DNA of 64,000 bases, from positions 4,216,001 through 4,280,000 of the forward strand of contig NZ_CP011125.1 of the NCBI RefSeq assembly GCF_000737325.1, in the 5' to 3' direction. This document shows, piece by piece, positions 47,582-55,226 of this stretch. How positions within the stretch are numbered: the stretch's first letter is position 1; each line of letters opens with the position of its first letter. A program made the translations under genes and the position numbers. The DNA is from Sandaracinus amylolyticus. Its GTDB lineage: Bacteria > Myxococcota_A > Polyangia > Polyangiales > Sandaracinaceae. The notes beneath the pieces are model-generated. The model did not search any database. It was not told the origin of the DNA and saw nothing but the letters and a program-made list of their open reading frames with translations.

Positions 47582-49792
47582 ATGGACGCACGAGGCCCCA
47601 AGCTGCTGGAGACCATCGCGCGCGCGCCGCACGTCGCGCTGATCCTCGATCTCGACGGCACGCTGATCCCGTTCGCGGCGACACCGGCTCAGGCGACCGT
47701 CGACGCGCCCACGCACGAGCTGGTCTCCGGGCTCGCGCGGACACCGGGCGTCACCGTCGCGGTGGTGAGCGGGCGCAAGCGCGAGGAGCTCGAGGCGCGG
47801 CTCGGCGACGTGCCCGGCGTGCTCCTCGCGGCCGAGCACGGCGCGTGGCGGCGCGACGAGAGCGGGTGGGCGCAGCTCGAGCTCCACGGCGCGGATCCGG
47901 CGCCGATCGAGCGCGCGCTCCGCGCGCTGGCGCGACCTCGCGCGGGCGCGCTCGTCGAGCGGAAGACGTGGTCGGTCACGCTGCACTTCCGGCGTGTGGC
48001 CGAGAGCGAGCGCGAGGCGCTGATCGTCGAGGCGTCGGACGCGATCGAGACCTGGGCGCGCGAGCACCCGGAGTACGAGCTGCTCGAGGGCGATCAGGTG
48101 CTCGAGGTACGGCACCGCGGCGCGCACAAGGGCAGCGCGGTCGAGTGGGTGCGCGGGCACGTCCCCCCGGGATCGTGCTTCGTCGCGCTCGGGGACGATC
48201 GCACCGACGAGGACACGTTCGCGGCGTTGCGCGACGAGGACGTGCCGATCCTCGTGGGCGACGCCGATCGTCCGACACGCGCGAAGGCGAGGCTCGACGA
48301 TCCGCGCGCGGTGCGCTCGTTCCTGCGTACGCTGCTGCGCGCCCGGCAGGAGGTCGATCCCAGCGGCGAGCTCGCGATCCCGCGGCCGCTCCCGCGCACC
48401 GCGCCCGACGCGCGCGCGTCGTTCCTGGTGATCTCGAACCGGCTGCCCGACGCGCCCAGCGCCGCTGCGGGCGAGAGCGAGCGCGCGCGCAACGTCGGCG
48501 GCCTCGTGTCGGGGCTCGCGCCCGCGCTCGCGGCGCGCGGCGGTGTGTGGCTCGGGTGGAGCGGCGGGCGGCGTCCCGGCGCGCTCGAGCTCGCCGTCGA
48601 TGCGTCGTCGACGCCGGCGCGCGCGTCGTTCGACTTCCATCCCGAGTGGCACACCCGCTTCTACAACGGGTTCGCGAACCGCAGCCTCTGGCCGATCTTC
48701 CACGGCTTCCCGGGGCGCGCGCGCTACGACGAGAGCGAGTGGCGCGCGTACGTCGAGGTGAACGACGTGTTCGCCGAGATGGCGACGCGGCTCGTCGCGC
48801 CGGGCGGCACGGTGTGGGCGCACGACTATCACCTGCTGCTCGTCGCGGCCTCGATGCGCGCGCGCGGGCACTCGGGGCCGCTCGGGCTCTTCCTCCACAT
48901 CCCGTTCCCGGCGCTCGATCTCTTCGAGACGATCCCGTGGTCGCGCGCGCTGCTCGACGGGATGCTCGCGTTCGATCTCGTCGGGTTCCACACGCGGCGC
49001 TACGCGCAGAGCTTCGTGCGATGCGCGGAGGAGCTCGCGCGCGCGACCGCGACGTCGTCGGGCGTGCGCGTCGACGGGCGCGAGGTGCGCGTCGGCGTGT
49101 TCCCGCTGGGGATCGACGCCGCGCCGTTCGAGGAGATCGACGCCGCGACCGAGGGCGAGATCGCGGAGCTGCAGGCCGCGCTGCGCGGCCGCAGGCTCGT
49201 GCTCGGGGTCGATCGCCTCGACTACACGAAGGGCATCGTCGAGCGGCTCGATGCGTTCGGGCGGATGCTCGAGCTGCATCCCGAGTGGCGAGGTCGCGTC
49301 TCGATGCTGCAGGTCGCAGTGCCTTCGCGCGCCGACGTGCCGGAGTACGCGGAGCAGCGGCGCGCCATCGAGACGCTCGTCGGCCGCATCAACGGCGAGC
49401 ACGGCGAGGCGCACTGGATGCCGGTGCGGTACGTGTATCGCTCGTACGGGCGCGGACAGCTCGCGGCGCTCTATCGCGCGGCAGACGTCGGGTACGTCAC
49501 GCCGCTGCGCGATGGGATGAACCTCGTCGCGAAGGAGTACGTCGCGGCGCAGCATCCGACGAGCCCGGGCGTGCTGTTGCTGTCGAGGTTCGCGGGTGCG
49601 GCCGACGAGCTCGAGGGCGCGATCCTGACGAACCCGCACGACCGCGACGGGATGGCGCGCGATCTCGTGCGCGCGCTGGAGATGCCCGCGGAGGAACGGA
49701 TCGCGCGGCACGCGCCGATGCTCGAGCGAGTGCGCCGGAGCACGCCCGAAGTGTGGGCCGACGCGTTCCTGCACGAGCTCGAGCGGCGCTGA
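47582..49792 (+). CDS. otsBA: Bifunctional trehalose-6-phosphate phosphatase/synthase, phosphatase domain first
   Basis: The protein (736 aa) has an N-terminal trehalose-6-phosphate phosphatase (HAD fold) with LILDLDGTLIPFA, VVSGRKREELEARLG, HKGSAVEWVRGHVPPGSCFVALGDDRTDEDTF. The C-terminal domain (about 280-736) is the GT20 synthase with HDYHLLLVAASM, HIPFPALDLFETIPW, VGVFPLGIDAAPF, GVDRLDYTKGIVERLDAFG and PLRDGMNLVAKEYVA. Together they convert UDP-glucose plus glucose-6-phosphate to trehalose. In plants, yeast and some bacteria the order is synthase then phosphatase; here it is reversed. It starts 96 bases after the lipoprotein gene. The symbol reflects domain order and is not an established name. 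Confidence 0.9.
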   Translation: MDARGPKLLETIARAPHVALILDLDGTLIPFAATPAQATVDAPTHELVSGLARTPGVTVAVVSGRKREELEARLGDVPGVLLAAEHGAWRRDESGWAQLELHGADPAPIERALRALARPRAGALVERKTWSVTLHFRRVAESEREALIVEASDAIETWAREHPEYELLEGDQVLEVRHRGAHKGSAVEWVRGHVPPGSCFVALGDDRTDEDTFAALRDEDVPILVGDADRPTRAKARLDDPRAVRSFLRTLLRARQEVDPSGELAIPRPLPRTAPDARASFLVISNRLPDAPSAAAGESERARNVGGLVSGLAPALAARGGVWLGWSGGRRPGALELAVDASSTPARASFDFHPEWHTRFYNGFANRSLWPIFHGFPGRARYDESEWRAYVEVNDVFAEMATRLVAPGGTVWAHDYHLLLVAASMRARGHSGPLGLFLHIPFPALDLFETIPWSRALLDGMLAFDLVGFHTRRYAQSFVRCAEELARATATSSGVRVDGREVRVGVFPLGIDAAPFEEIDAATEGEIAELQAALRGRRLVLGVDRLDYTKGIVERLDAFGRMLELHPEWRGRVSMLQVAVPSRADVPEYAEQRRAIETLVGRINGEHGEAHWMPVRYVYRSYGRGQLAALYRAADVGYVTPLRDGMNLVAKEYVAAQHPTSPGVLLLSRFAGAADELEGAILTNPHDRDGMARDLVRALEMPAEERIARHAPMLERVRRSTPEVWADAFLHELERR

Positions 49793-49842
49793 TCGCGCGA
49801 GGGGCTTGCGCGGAGCCGGGCAATGCGCGCGAGAATGCGCGC

Positions 49843-50253
49843 GTGCGGCACGGGTCGCGGGCGAGCGTGAAGGAGAGGGCGCGGGAGATCCCCGCGCTGC
49901 TCTTCGCGCTCGCGTGGCTCGTCGGCTTCGAGGTCGGCCCAGCGCTGCACCTCGCGCGACACGCGTCGCTCGGCGCGCACGAGCACGGCGCGCGCGCGGC
50001 GACGCACTGCCACGACGGCGTCTGCCACGAAGACGACGGCGCGAGCGAGCGACACGAGCGACCGGCGCCCGATCACGGCGCAGGGAGCCTCGAGCACGGA
50101 GGCGTCGCAGCGCTCGCGCCGGCACCGGTGCTCGGCGCGCTGGTCGGCCCGTGCATCGCGGAGATCGTCGCGCCAGAGCGCGACGCGCAGGCGGCACCCA
50201 CGGCGCGCGCCGAGCGAGCGCGCGCGAGGGGCCCGCCGCGCGCGCACGCGTGA
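49843..50253 (+). CDS. Small His-rich membrane protein, possibly metal-related
   Basis: The start is probably GTG 49843, or GTG 49867 (VKERAREIPALLFALAWLVG). The 136-residue protein has a hydrophobic N-terminus (about 17-33), then a His-rich segment (HLARHASLGAHEHGARAATH and HCHDGVCHEDDGASERHERP). A second hydrophobic segment (VAALAPAPVLGALVGPC) follows. The His/Cys pairs suggest metal binding, and the arrangement recalls DUF2946-type proteins next to metal TonB receptors; this comparison is by layout only. It lies 51 bases after the trehalose gene and upstream of the TonB receptor gene, with a gap of 229 bases in which I see no gene. Confidence 0.6.
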   Translation: MRHGSRASVKERAREIPALLFALAWLVGFEVGPALHLARHASLGAHEHGARAATHCHDGVCHEDDGASERHERPAPDHGAGSLEHGGVAALAPAPVLGALVGPCIAEIVAPERDAQAAPTARAERARARGPPRAHA

Positions 50254-50482
50254 GCCGGACGACGTGCGTGGCGCATGCGTGCTCGGGTGAGCGCGCCGCG
50301 CGGGCATCGACGTGGTCGCGCGCGCCCGCGTGACCGTCGCGCGCTGCGTCGCGACGACGGCATCGCATCGCGGTGCTTCCCCGCGGCGCGCGTGAGCGCG
50401 CGTGTGCGCATCGCATCGGAACGAATCGCGGACGAGCTCGCGAGCTGCGCGAACGCGCGGCGAGCGGCCGAGAGGAACGAGC

Positions 50483-52723
50483 GTGGAACGCGGAGTGGCA
50501 CGAGCGCGCGCGCAGCGAGCGCGCGCCCTGACGATCCTGGGTGTCGCGACATGGCTCGCGATGCCGTGCGTCGTCGTGCGCGCGCAACCGGACGCGCCGC
50601 CGGCCTCGGACTCCGCCTCGGACTCGGAGTCGGCCTCGGACTCGGATCCCCCGCCCGTCTTCCACGCGCGCGCAGTCGCGTCCCCTGCACCACCGCTCGT
50701 CACCGATCTCCCGCTCGCGCCGTTCCGCATCGTCCCGCGTCGCACGGCCGAGTCGTTCCTCACGCTCGTGCCCGGCCTCTTCCTCCTCAACCACGCGGGC
50801 GCGTACCACGCGTCGACCGTGTTGCTCCGCGGCTTCGACGCCGGGGAAGGGCGCGATCTCGCGGTGCTCGTCCATGGCGTGCCCATCAACGAGCCGTCGA
50901 ACGCGCACGGCCACGGCTACGCCGACACGCACTTCGTGATCCCCGAGCTCGTCGAGTCGCTGCGCGTCACCGAAGGCCCGTTCGCGCCCGAGCAGTCCGA
51001 CTTCGCGCTCGCCGGCAGCGTCGAGCACCGGCTCGGCGTGCGCGCTCGCGGCCTGCGCGTGCAGGGCGAGCTCGGCTCGTTCGACACGCGCCGTCTCTTG
51101 CTCTCGTGGGCGCCCGTCGGCGCGGAGCGCGGGACGTTCGCCGCCGTCGATCTCCGCGACGCGCGCGGGTTCGGTCGCCATCGCGCGTCCACGTCGCTCG
51201 CGCTCAACGCGGGCTACGAGCACGTCGTCTCGTCCGACGTCCGCATCGCGCTGCTCGGCTTCGCGCACTTCGCCGACTTCGACTCCGCCGGCGTGCTCCG
51301 CGCCGACGACGTGGCCGCGCGCACGCTGCCGTGTGCACCGAGCGATCGCGCCCAGCGCCTCTGCGCGTACGACGACGCCCAGGGCGGCACGTCGTCGCGC
51401 GCGATGCTGGTCGCGACACTGTCGTGGACGCGCCCGGGCACGCGCCTCGAGCAGACGATCTGGGGCGGCTGGCGCCGCCTCCGCATGCGCGAGAATTTCA
51501 CGGGTTTCCTCCTCGATCCGCGCGGCGACCTCGTCGATCAGCAGTACGAGACCGGACAGGCGGGCCTGCGCGGCAGCTATCGCGCGACGACGCGCGCGCT
51601 CGACGATCGTCCGCAGCACCTCGAGCTCGGGTGGATCGCGCGCCACGACGCGGGAACCACGCGCGCGCTGCGCCTCCGCGCGTCCGACGGCGCGCCCTAC
51701 CGCGCCGACTTCGACGATGCGATCGCGATCACCCACGTCGGTGCGCACGTCGCGGCCGAGCTCGACTTCGCCGACTGGATCGCGCTCCGCGCCGCGCTGC
51801 GCGCCGATGGATTCGCGTACACCACGACCGATCACACCGAGCCCGAGCGCGATCGCGAGGGAGAGCGCCTGCCGTTCCGCACCACCGACGCGCTCGGCAT
51901 CTCGCTGCAGCCGCGAGGCACGCTACGCGTTCGCTTCGCGCCGTGGCTCGAGTGGCAGAGCAGCGCCGGCGTCGGCGCGCGCTCGTCCGATGCCGTCGCG
52001 CTCTCGGACGGAGAGCGGGCGCCGTTCGCGCGCGCGATCGCGATCGAGAGCGCGCTCGCGCTGGGCCTCGCCGAGCAGGGCGCGTGGGCGCTCGATGCGC
52101 GCCTCGCCGCGTTCCACACCCACGTCGATCGCGAGCTCGTCTTCGACCCCGAGCGCGCGCGCAACGTCGACGCCGGTGCGTCGAGCCGCCTCGGCGCGCT
52201 CGCCTCGGCGCGCCTGCGCGTCGCGCGCTGGCTCGACGTGCTCGCGAGCGGCGCGTGGACCGAGGCGTTCCTCCTCGCGGAGCGCGCGGAGTGGCAGGAC
52301 TTCACGAGCGACGAGCGCCTGCCGTACGTGCCGCGCTGGACGCTGCGTCTCGACGTCGCGACGCACCACGCGATCACGATCGCGGGCGAGACGATCACGA
52401 TCGGCGGAGGCCTCGGCATCGGCGCGCTCGGCGAGCGCCCGCTCCCGCTCGGTCGCGTGGCGCCGGCGTTCGCGCTCGTCGACGTCGGGATCGTGGTGCG
52501 ATGGCGGATCGTCGAGGTCGGCGCGCAGATCACGAACCTCTTCGACGCGGGCTGGGACCAGAACGTCTTCTTCTACCCGTCGAGCTTCGACGCGGGCGCG
52601 ACGCCCTCGCGCCTGCCCGAGCTCCACGCCGCCGCGGGCGCGCCACGCGCCGCGCTGATCACGCTCGCGCTCCTGATCGACGAGAGCGATCCCCTGCGCG
52701 GGATCGCGGAGGAGATCCCATGA
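50483..52723 (+). CDS. TonB-dependent outer membrane receptor
   Basis: GTG 50483 is preceded by AGAGGA, and gives MERGVARARAQRARALTILG plus signal peptide cleaved near VRA-QP. The plug domain contains TAESFLTLVPGLFLLNHAGA, LRGFDAGEGRDLAVLVHGVP and HGHGYADTHFVIPELVESL. A 22-strand barrel follows, ending in RAALITLALLI; 14 further residues (DESDPLRGIAEEIP) replace the usual terminal aromatic residue. TonB-dependent receptors take up siderophores, heme, B12, sugars or metal complexes. The stop overlaps the first lipoprotein gene (ATGA). The substrate is unknown; the His-rich neighbour hints at a metal. Confidence 0.9.
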   Translation: MERGVARARAQRARALTILGVATWLAMPCVVVRAQPDAPPASDSASDSESASDSDPPPVFHARAVASPAPPLVTDLPLAPFRIVPRRTAESFLTLVPGLFLLNHAGAYHASTVLLRGFDAGEGRDLAVLVHGVPINEPSNAHGHGYADTHFVIPELVESLRVTEGPFAPEQSDFALAGSVEHRLGVRARGLRVQGELGSFDTRRLLLSWAPVGAERGTFAAVDLRDARGFGRHRASTSLALNAGYEHVVSSDVRIALLGFAHFADFDSAGVLRADDVAARTLPCAPSDRAQRLCAYDDAQGGTSSRAMLVATLSWTRPGTRLEQTIWGGWRRLRMRENFTGFLLDPRGDLVDQQYETGQAGLRGSYRATTRALDDRPQHLELGWIARHDAGTTRALRLRASDGAPYRADFDDAIAITHVGAHVAAELDFADWIALRAALRADGFAYTTTDHTEPERDREGERLPFRTTDALGISLQPRGTLRVRFAPWLEWQSSAGVGARSSDAVALSDGERAPFARAIAIESALALGLAEQGAWALDARLAAFHTHVDRELVFDPERARNVDAGASSRLGALASARLRVARWLDVLASGAWTEAFLLAERAEWQDFTSDERLPYVPRWTLRLDVATHHAITIAGETITIGGGLGIGALGERPLPLGRVAPAFALVDVGIVVRWRIVEVGAQITNLFDAGWDQNVFFYPSSFDAGATPSRLPELHAAAGAPRAALITLALLIDESDPLRGIAEEIP

Positions 52724-53394
52724 GACGTTCGCTCGCCGTGCTCTCGATCGCGCTCTCGGTGCTCGCGGTGCTCGCGTGCGCGGGCACCAGCGGGCGCGCC
52801 GTCGTGTTCCCGGTCGTCGCACGCGCGAGCGCGCCGGCGACGTTCACCACGAGCACGGGCTGGGACGTCGTGCTCGACGAGGCGAGCGTCACGCTTCGCG
52901 CGCTGCGCGTGCTCGCGGCCGACGACGACGCGCTGTCGCAGCTCCTCTCGTCGCCGGTCGCGCGCGCGCACGGCGGGCACGCGCTCGAGCGCGGCGTGCG
53001 CGCGGAGCTGCTCGGCCCGATCGAGCTCGACGCGCTCGCGCCCGAGCCGACCGAGATCGGCATCGCGCACGGGAGCGCCGGGCCCGCGCGCGCGATCGAT
53101 CTCGAGCTCGGCGAGTCCGACGTCGTCGCGCGGGTGCGTGGTGTCGCGACGCGCGGTGACGAGCAGGTCGTGATCGCGGGAGAGCTCGTCGTGCCGGGCG
53201 GGCTGCGGCTCGAAGGTCTTCCGCTCGACGCGAGCATCGACGAGCTCGGCGCGCTCCACGTGTCGATCTCCGTCGACCGGTGGCTCGATCAGGCGCGCTT
53301 CGACGAGGCGTCGTACGCGCTCGCGTGGTCGCTCGGCATCCGCGACGCGCGGGCGTTCGTCGTGACGTGGGATCCGGAAGGAGGCATGGAGTGA
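52720..53394 (+). CDS. Lipoprotein linked to TonB receptor, unknown family
   Basis: ATG 52720 overlaps the receptor stop. The signal (MRRSLAVLSIALSVLAVLAC) has lipobox LAVLAC. The mature domain (about 200 residues) is beta-rich: FTTSTGWDVVLDEASVTLRA, GIAHGSAGPARAIDLELGES and VIAGELVVPGGLRLEGLPLD. It contains an AHGGH segment that could bind a metal. I do not recognise a family. Coupling to the receptor suggests that it handles the same ligand in the periplasm. Confidence 0.75.
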   Translation: MRRSLAVLSIALSVLAVLACAGTSGRAVVFPVVARASAPATFTTSTGWDVVLDEASVTLRALRVLAADDDALSQLLSSPVARAHGGHALERGVRAELLGPIELDALAPEPTEIGIAHGSAGPARAIDLELGESDVVARVRGVATRGDEQVVIAGELVVPGGLRLEGLPLDASIDELGALHVSISVDRWLDQARFDEASYALAWSLGIRDARAFVVTWDPEGGME

Positions 53395-54245
53395 AACGAC
53401 TGGCGATGATGGCATGTCTGCTCGCGGCGTGCGGCGATGCGCGCGGGACGCTCGCGGTGCGGGTCGGCGGCGAAGAGGCCGCCGAGCGCGGATGGCCGCT
53501 CGAGATCGACGGAGAGACGATCGCGTTCGCCGACGGATGGTCGCTCGAATTCGATCGTGTGCTGGCCTCCGTCGTCGCGTTCTCGATCGCCGGGAGCGAC
53601 GGAGAGCGCGTCGCGCTCGAGGTCGATCCCGTGGTCGCCGATCTCCACGGAGGACAGATCGAGGCATGGCGCTTCGAGGCCCTCGCCGCGCGTCGATGGG
53701 AGCGGCTCGACTGGCGCATCGCGCCGCCCACCGCGAGCGCGCGCACGATCGGCGGCGTGCAGAGCGAGCACGTGACGCGGATGAGCGACGCGGGCTGGTC
53801 GATGTTGCTCGAGGGCCGCGCGACGCACCCCGAGCACGGCGCGTACGAGCTCTCGCTCGGGCTTCCGCTCGACGTCGACAACGTGCGCTGCGAGCTCGAG
53901 GACGGAACGCTCGGCATCGTCGTGCCCGAGGGCGGCGTCGCGGACACGGAGCTCACGTTCCATCTCGATCACGTGTTCTTCGACGACCTCGGTGCCGAGC
54001 CCGAGATGCGCTTCGAGGCGTGGGCCGCGGCCGCCGGCGAGGACCGCGTGATCACGCTCGACGACCTCGCGTCGCAGTCGCTTGCGGATCTGCGCGGCAT
54101 CGACGGCGAGCCCCTGGGCGTCACCTACGATCCCGGCGCGACGCCGCTCGCATCGGGTGATCTCCGCGCGTTCGTGATCGCAGCCGCGACGAGCGTCGGC
54201 CATCTGAACGGAGAAGGGCACTGCGAGTACGACGTCGCGCGCTGA
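53391..54245 (+). CDS. Lipoprotein linked to TonB receptor, second unknown family
   Basis: GTG 53391 overlaps the stop of the preceding lipoprotein (GTGA). The signal (MKRLAMMACLLAACGDARG) has lipobox LLAAC. The mature part has segments such as LAVRVGGEEAAERGWPLEID, VLASVVAFSIAGSDGERVAL and TELTFHLDHVFFDDLGAEPE; His residues occur in VADLHGG, THPEHGAY and FHLDHVFF. It may share its general layout with the preceding lipoprotein, hinting at a duplicated beta-sandwich. Function unknown; gene order implies the same system as the receptor. Confidence 0.72.
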   Translation: MKRLAMMACLLAACGDARGTLAVRVGGEEAAERGWPLEIDGETIAFADGWSLEFDRVLASVVAFSIAGSDGERVALEVDPVVADLHGGQIEAWRFEALAARRWERLDWRIAPPTASARTIGGVQSEHVTRMSDAGWSMLLEGRATHPEHGAYELSLGLPLDVDNVRCELEDGTLGIVVPEGGVADTELTFHLDHVFFDDLGAEPEMRFEAWAAAAGEDRVITLDDLASQSLADLRGIDGEPLGVTYDPGATPLASGDLRAFVIAAATSVGHLNGEGHCEYDVAR

Positions 54246-54252
54246 GCGCGGC

Positions 54253-54849
54253 GTGACGGAGCGCGCGCGCGACCGCCAATCGTCTGCACTCACCGTGCAA
54301 CACCTTCTCTTGCATCTGCTCGTCGCTTCTCTCTTCCTCACCGCGTGCGGCAACGAGGCCGGCGCCGGCGATCCCACGACGGACGCCGGCCCCGCCGTCG
54401 ACGCCGCGACCTTCGACGCTGCCGTCGTCGACGCGTCGTCGCCCGACGACGACGACGCGGGCACACCCGCGGAGGACGCGGGTCAGCCCATCGACGCCGA
54501 CGTCCCCGACTGCCGCGGCAACGCAGTGACCTGCTACGGCCGCGACGTGCCGGCGTGCGAGATCGGCATCGGCTGCGTCGTCATCCCGCGCTGCCTCGGC
54601 GTGCCGGCGCGCTGCTTCGAGCAGCCCACGCCCGACGACTGCAGCGCCGTGGCCGGCTGCACCTGGAACGACGGCCTCGGCCGCTGCGGCGGCGCTCAGC
54701 GCCAGTGCGCGACGTTCGACGAGGACACCTGCGAGACACAGCCCGGGTGCTTCTACGGCGGCGTCTGCGGCGGCCAGATCACGCGCTGCGCGCTGCTCGA
54801 CGAGCAGACCTGCGACACGCAGATCGGCTGCACCTGGGACCCGAGCTGA
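54253..54849 (+). CDS. Cys-rich lipoprotein with threefold repeat
   Basis: Start is GTG 54253 or GTG 54295. The signal ends in lipobox FLTAC. An Asp/Ala-rich linker (about 35-85) leads to a Cys-rich domain with three related repeats: DDCSAVAGCTWNDGLGRCGG, EDTCETQPGCFYGGVCGG and EQTCDTQIGCTWDPS. Such repeats form small disulfide-bonded modules seen in myxobacterial surface proteins. It follows the lipoprotein pair by 7 bases, so it may belong to the operon. It converges with the MazF-like gene. Confidence 0.7.
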   Translation: MTERARDRQSSALTVQHLLLHLLVASLFLTACGNEAGAGDPTTDAGPAVDAATFDAAVVDASSPDDDDAGTPAEDAGQPIDADVPDCRGNAVTCYGRDVPACEIGIGCVVIPRCLGVPARCFEQPTPDDCSAVAGCTWNDGLGRCGGAQRQCATFDEDTCETQPGCFYGGVCGGQITRCALLDEQTCDTQIGCTWDPS

Positions 54850-54856
54850 GCGCGCG

Positions 54857-55201
54857 TCAGCGCTCGAAGAACGACAGCTGCTGGAACCGCAGGCCCGCGA
54901 GGATCTGATCCACGCGGGCTTGCGAGAGCGCTCCGATCCGCGCGCCCAAGCGGCTCTTCTCGACCGACGAGATCTGCGAGACGACGACCACGCTCTGCTT
55001 CGGCAGGCTCGCCTCACCCGGCTCGAGCAGCACGTTCCCCGGCTCGCTCGCGCGGTGCAGGTTCGTCGTCAGCGCGCACACCACGACCGTCGTGATGCGC
55101 GAGTGATTGAGCACGTCGTCCTGCACCACGACGTGCGGGTGCGGGTACCCATTCGCGTCGTCGGGCGCGACCCAGAACACGTCACCGCGGTCGATGCGCA
55201 T
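54857..55201 (-). CDS. MazF/PemK-family toxin-like protein
   Basis: MazF-type toxins are sequence-specific endoribonucleases. The 114-residue protein has the fold signature RGDVFWVAPDDANGYPHPHV, VCALTTNLHRASEPGNVLLE and a typical C-terminal part (KQSVVVVSQISSVEKSRLG, then ARIGALSQARVDQILAGL). No antitoxin gene lies on either side: upstream is leuS (25 bases), downstream is the convergent Cys-rich lipoprotein. It could be co-transcribed with leuS. It may be a solitary toxin, or a domesticated housekeeping nuclease. Confidence 0.88.
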   Translation of the reverse strand: MRIDRGDVFWVAPDDANGYPHPHVVVQDDVLNHSRITTVVVCALTTNLHRASEPGNVLLEPGEASLPKQSVVVVSQISSVEKSRLGARIGALSQARVDQILAGLRFQQLSFFER

Positions 55202-55226
55202 GCGTCCGGATCGCGCCCCTCGCGCG

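Noticed and set aside
50254-50482. Cobalamin riboswitch before the TonB receptor gene
   Set aside because: The B12-box (GCCACTG-type) is absent.
45314-51835. Open frame of about 2170 codons on the minus strand
   Set aside because: It lies antisense to five supported genes, and the translation is Arg/Ala/Asp-rich low-complexity text typical of GC-rich shadow frames.
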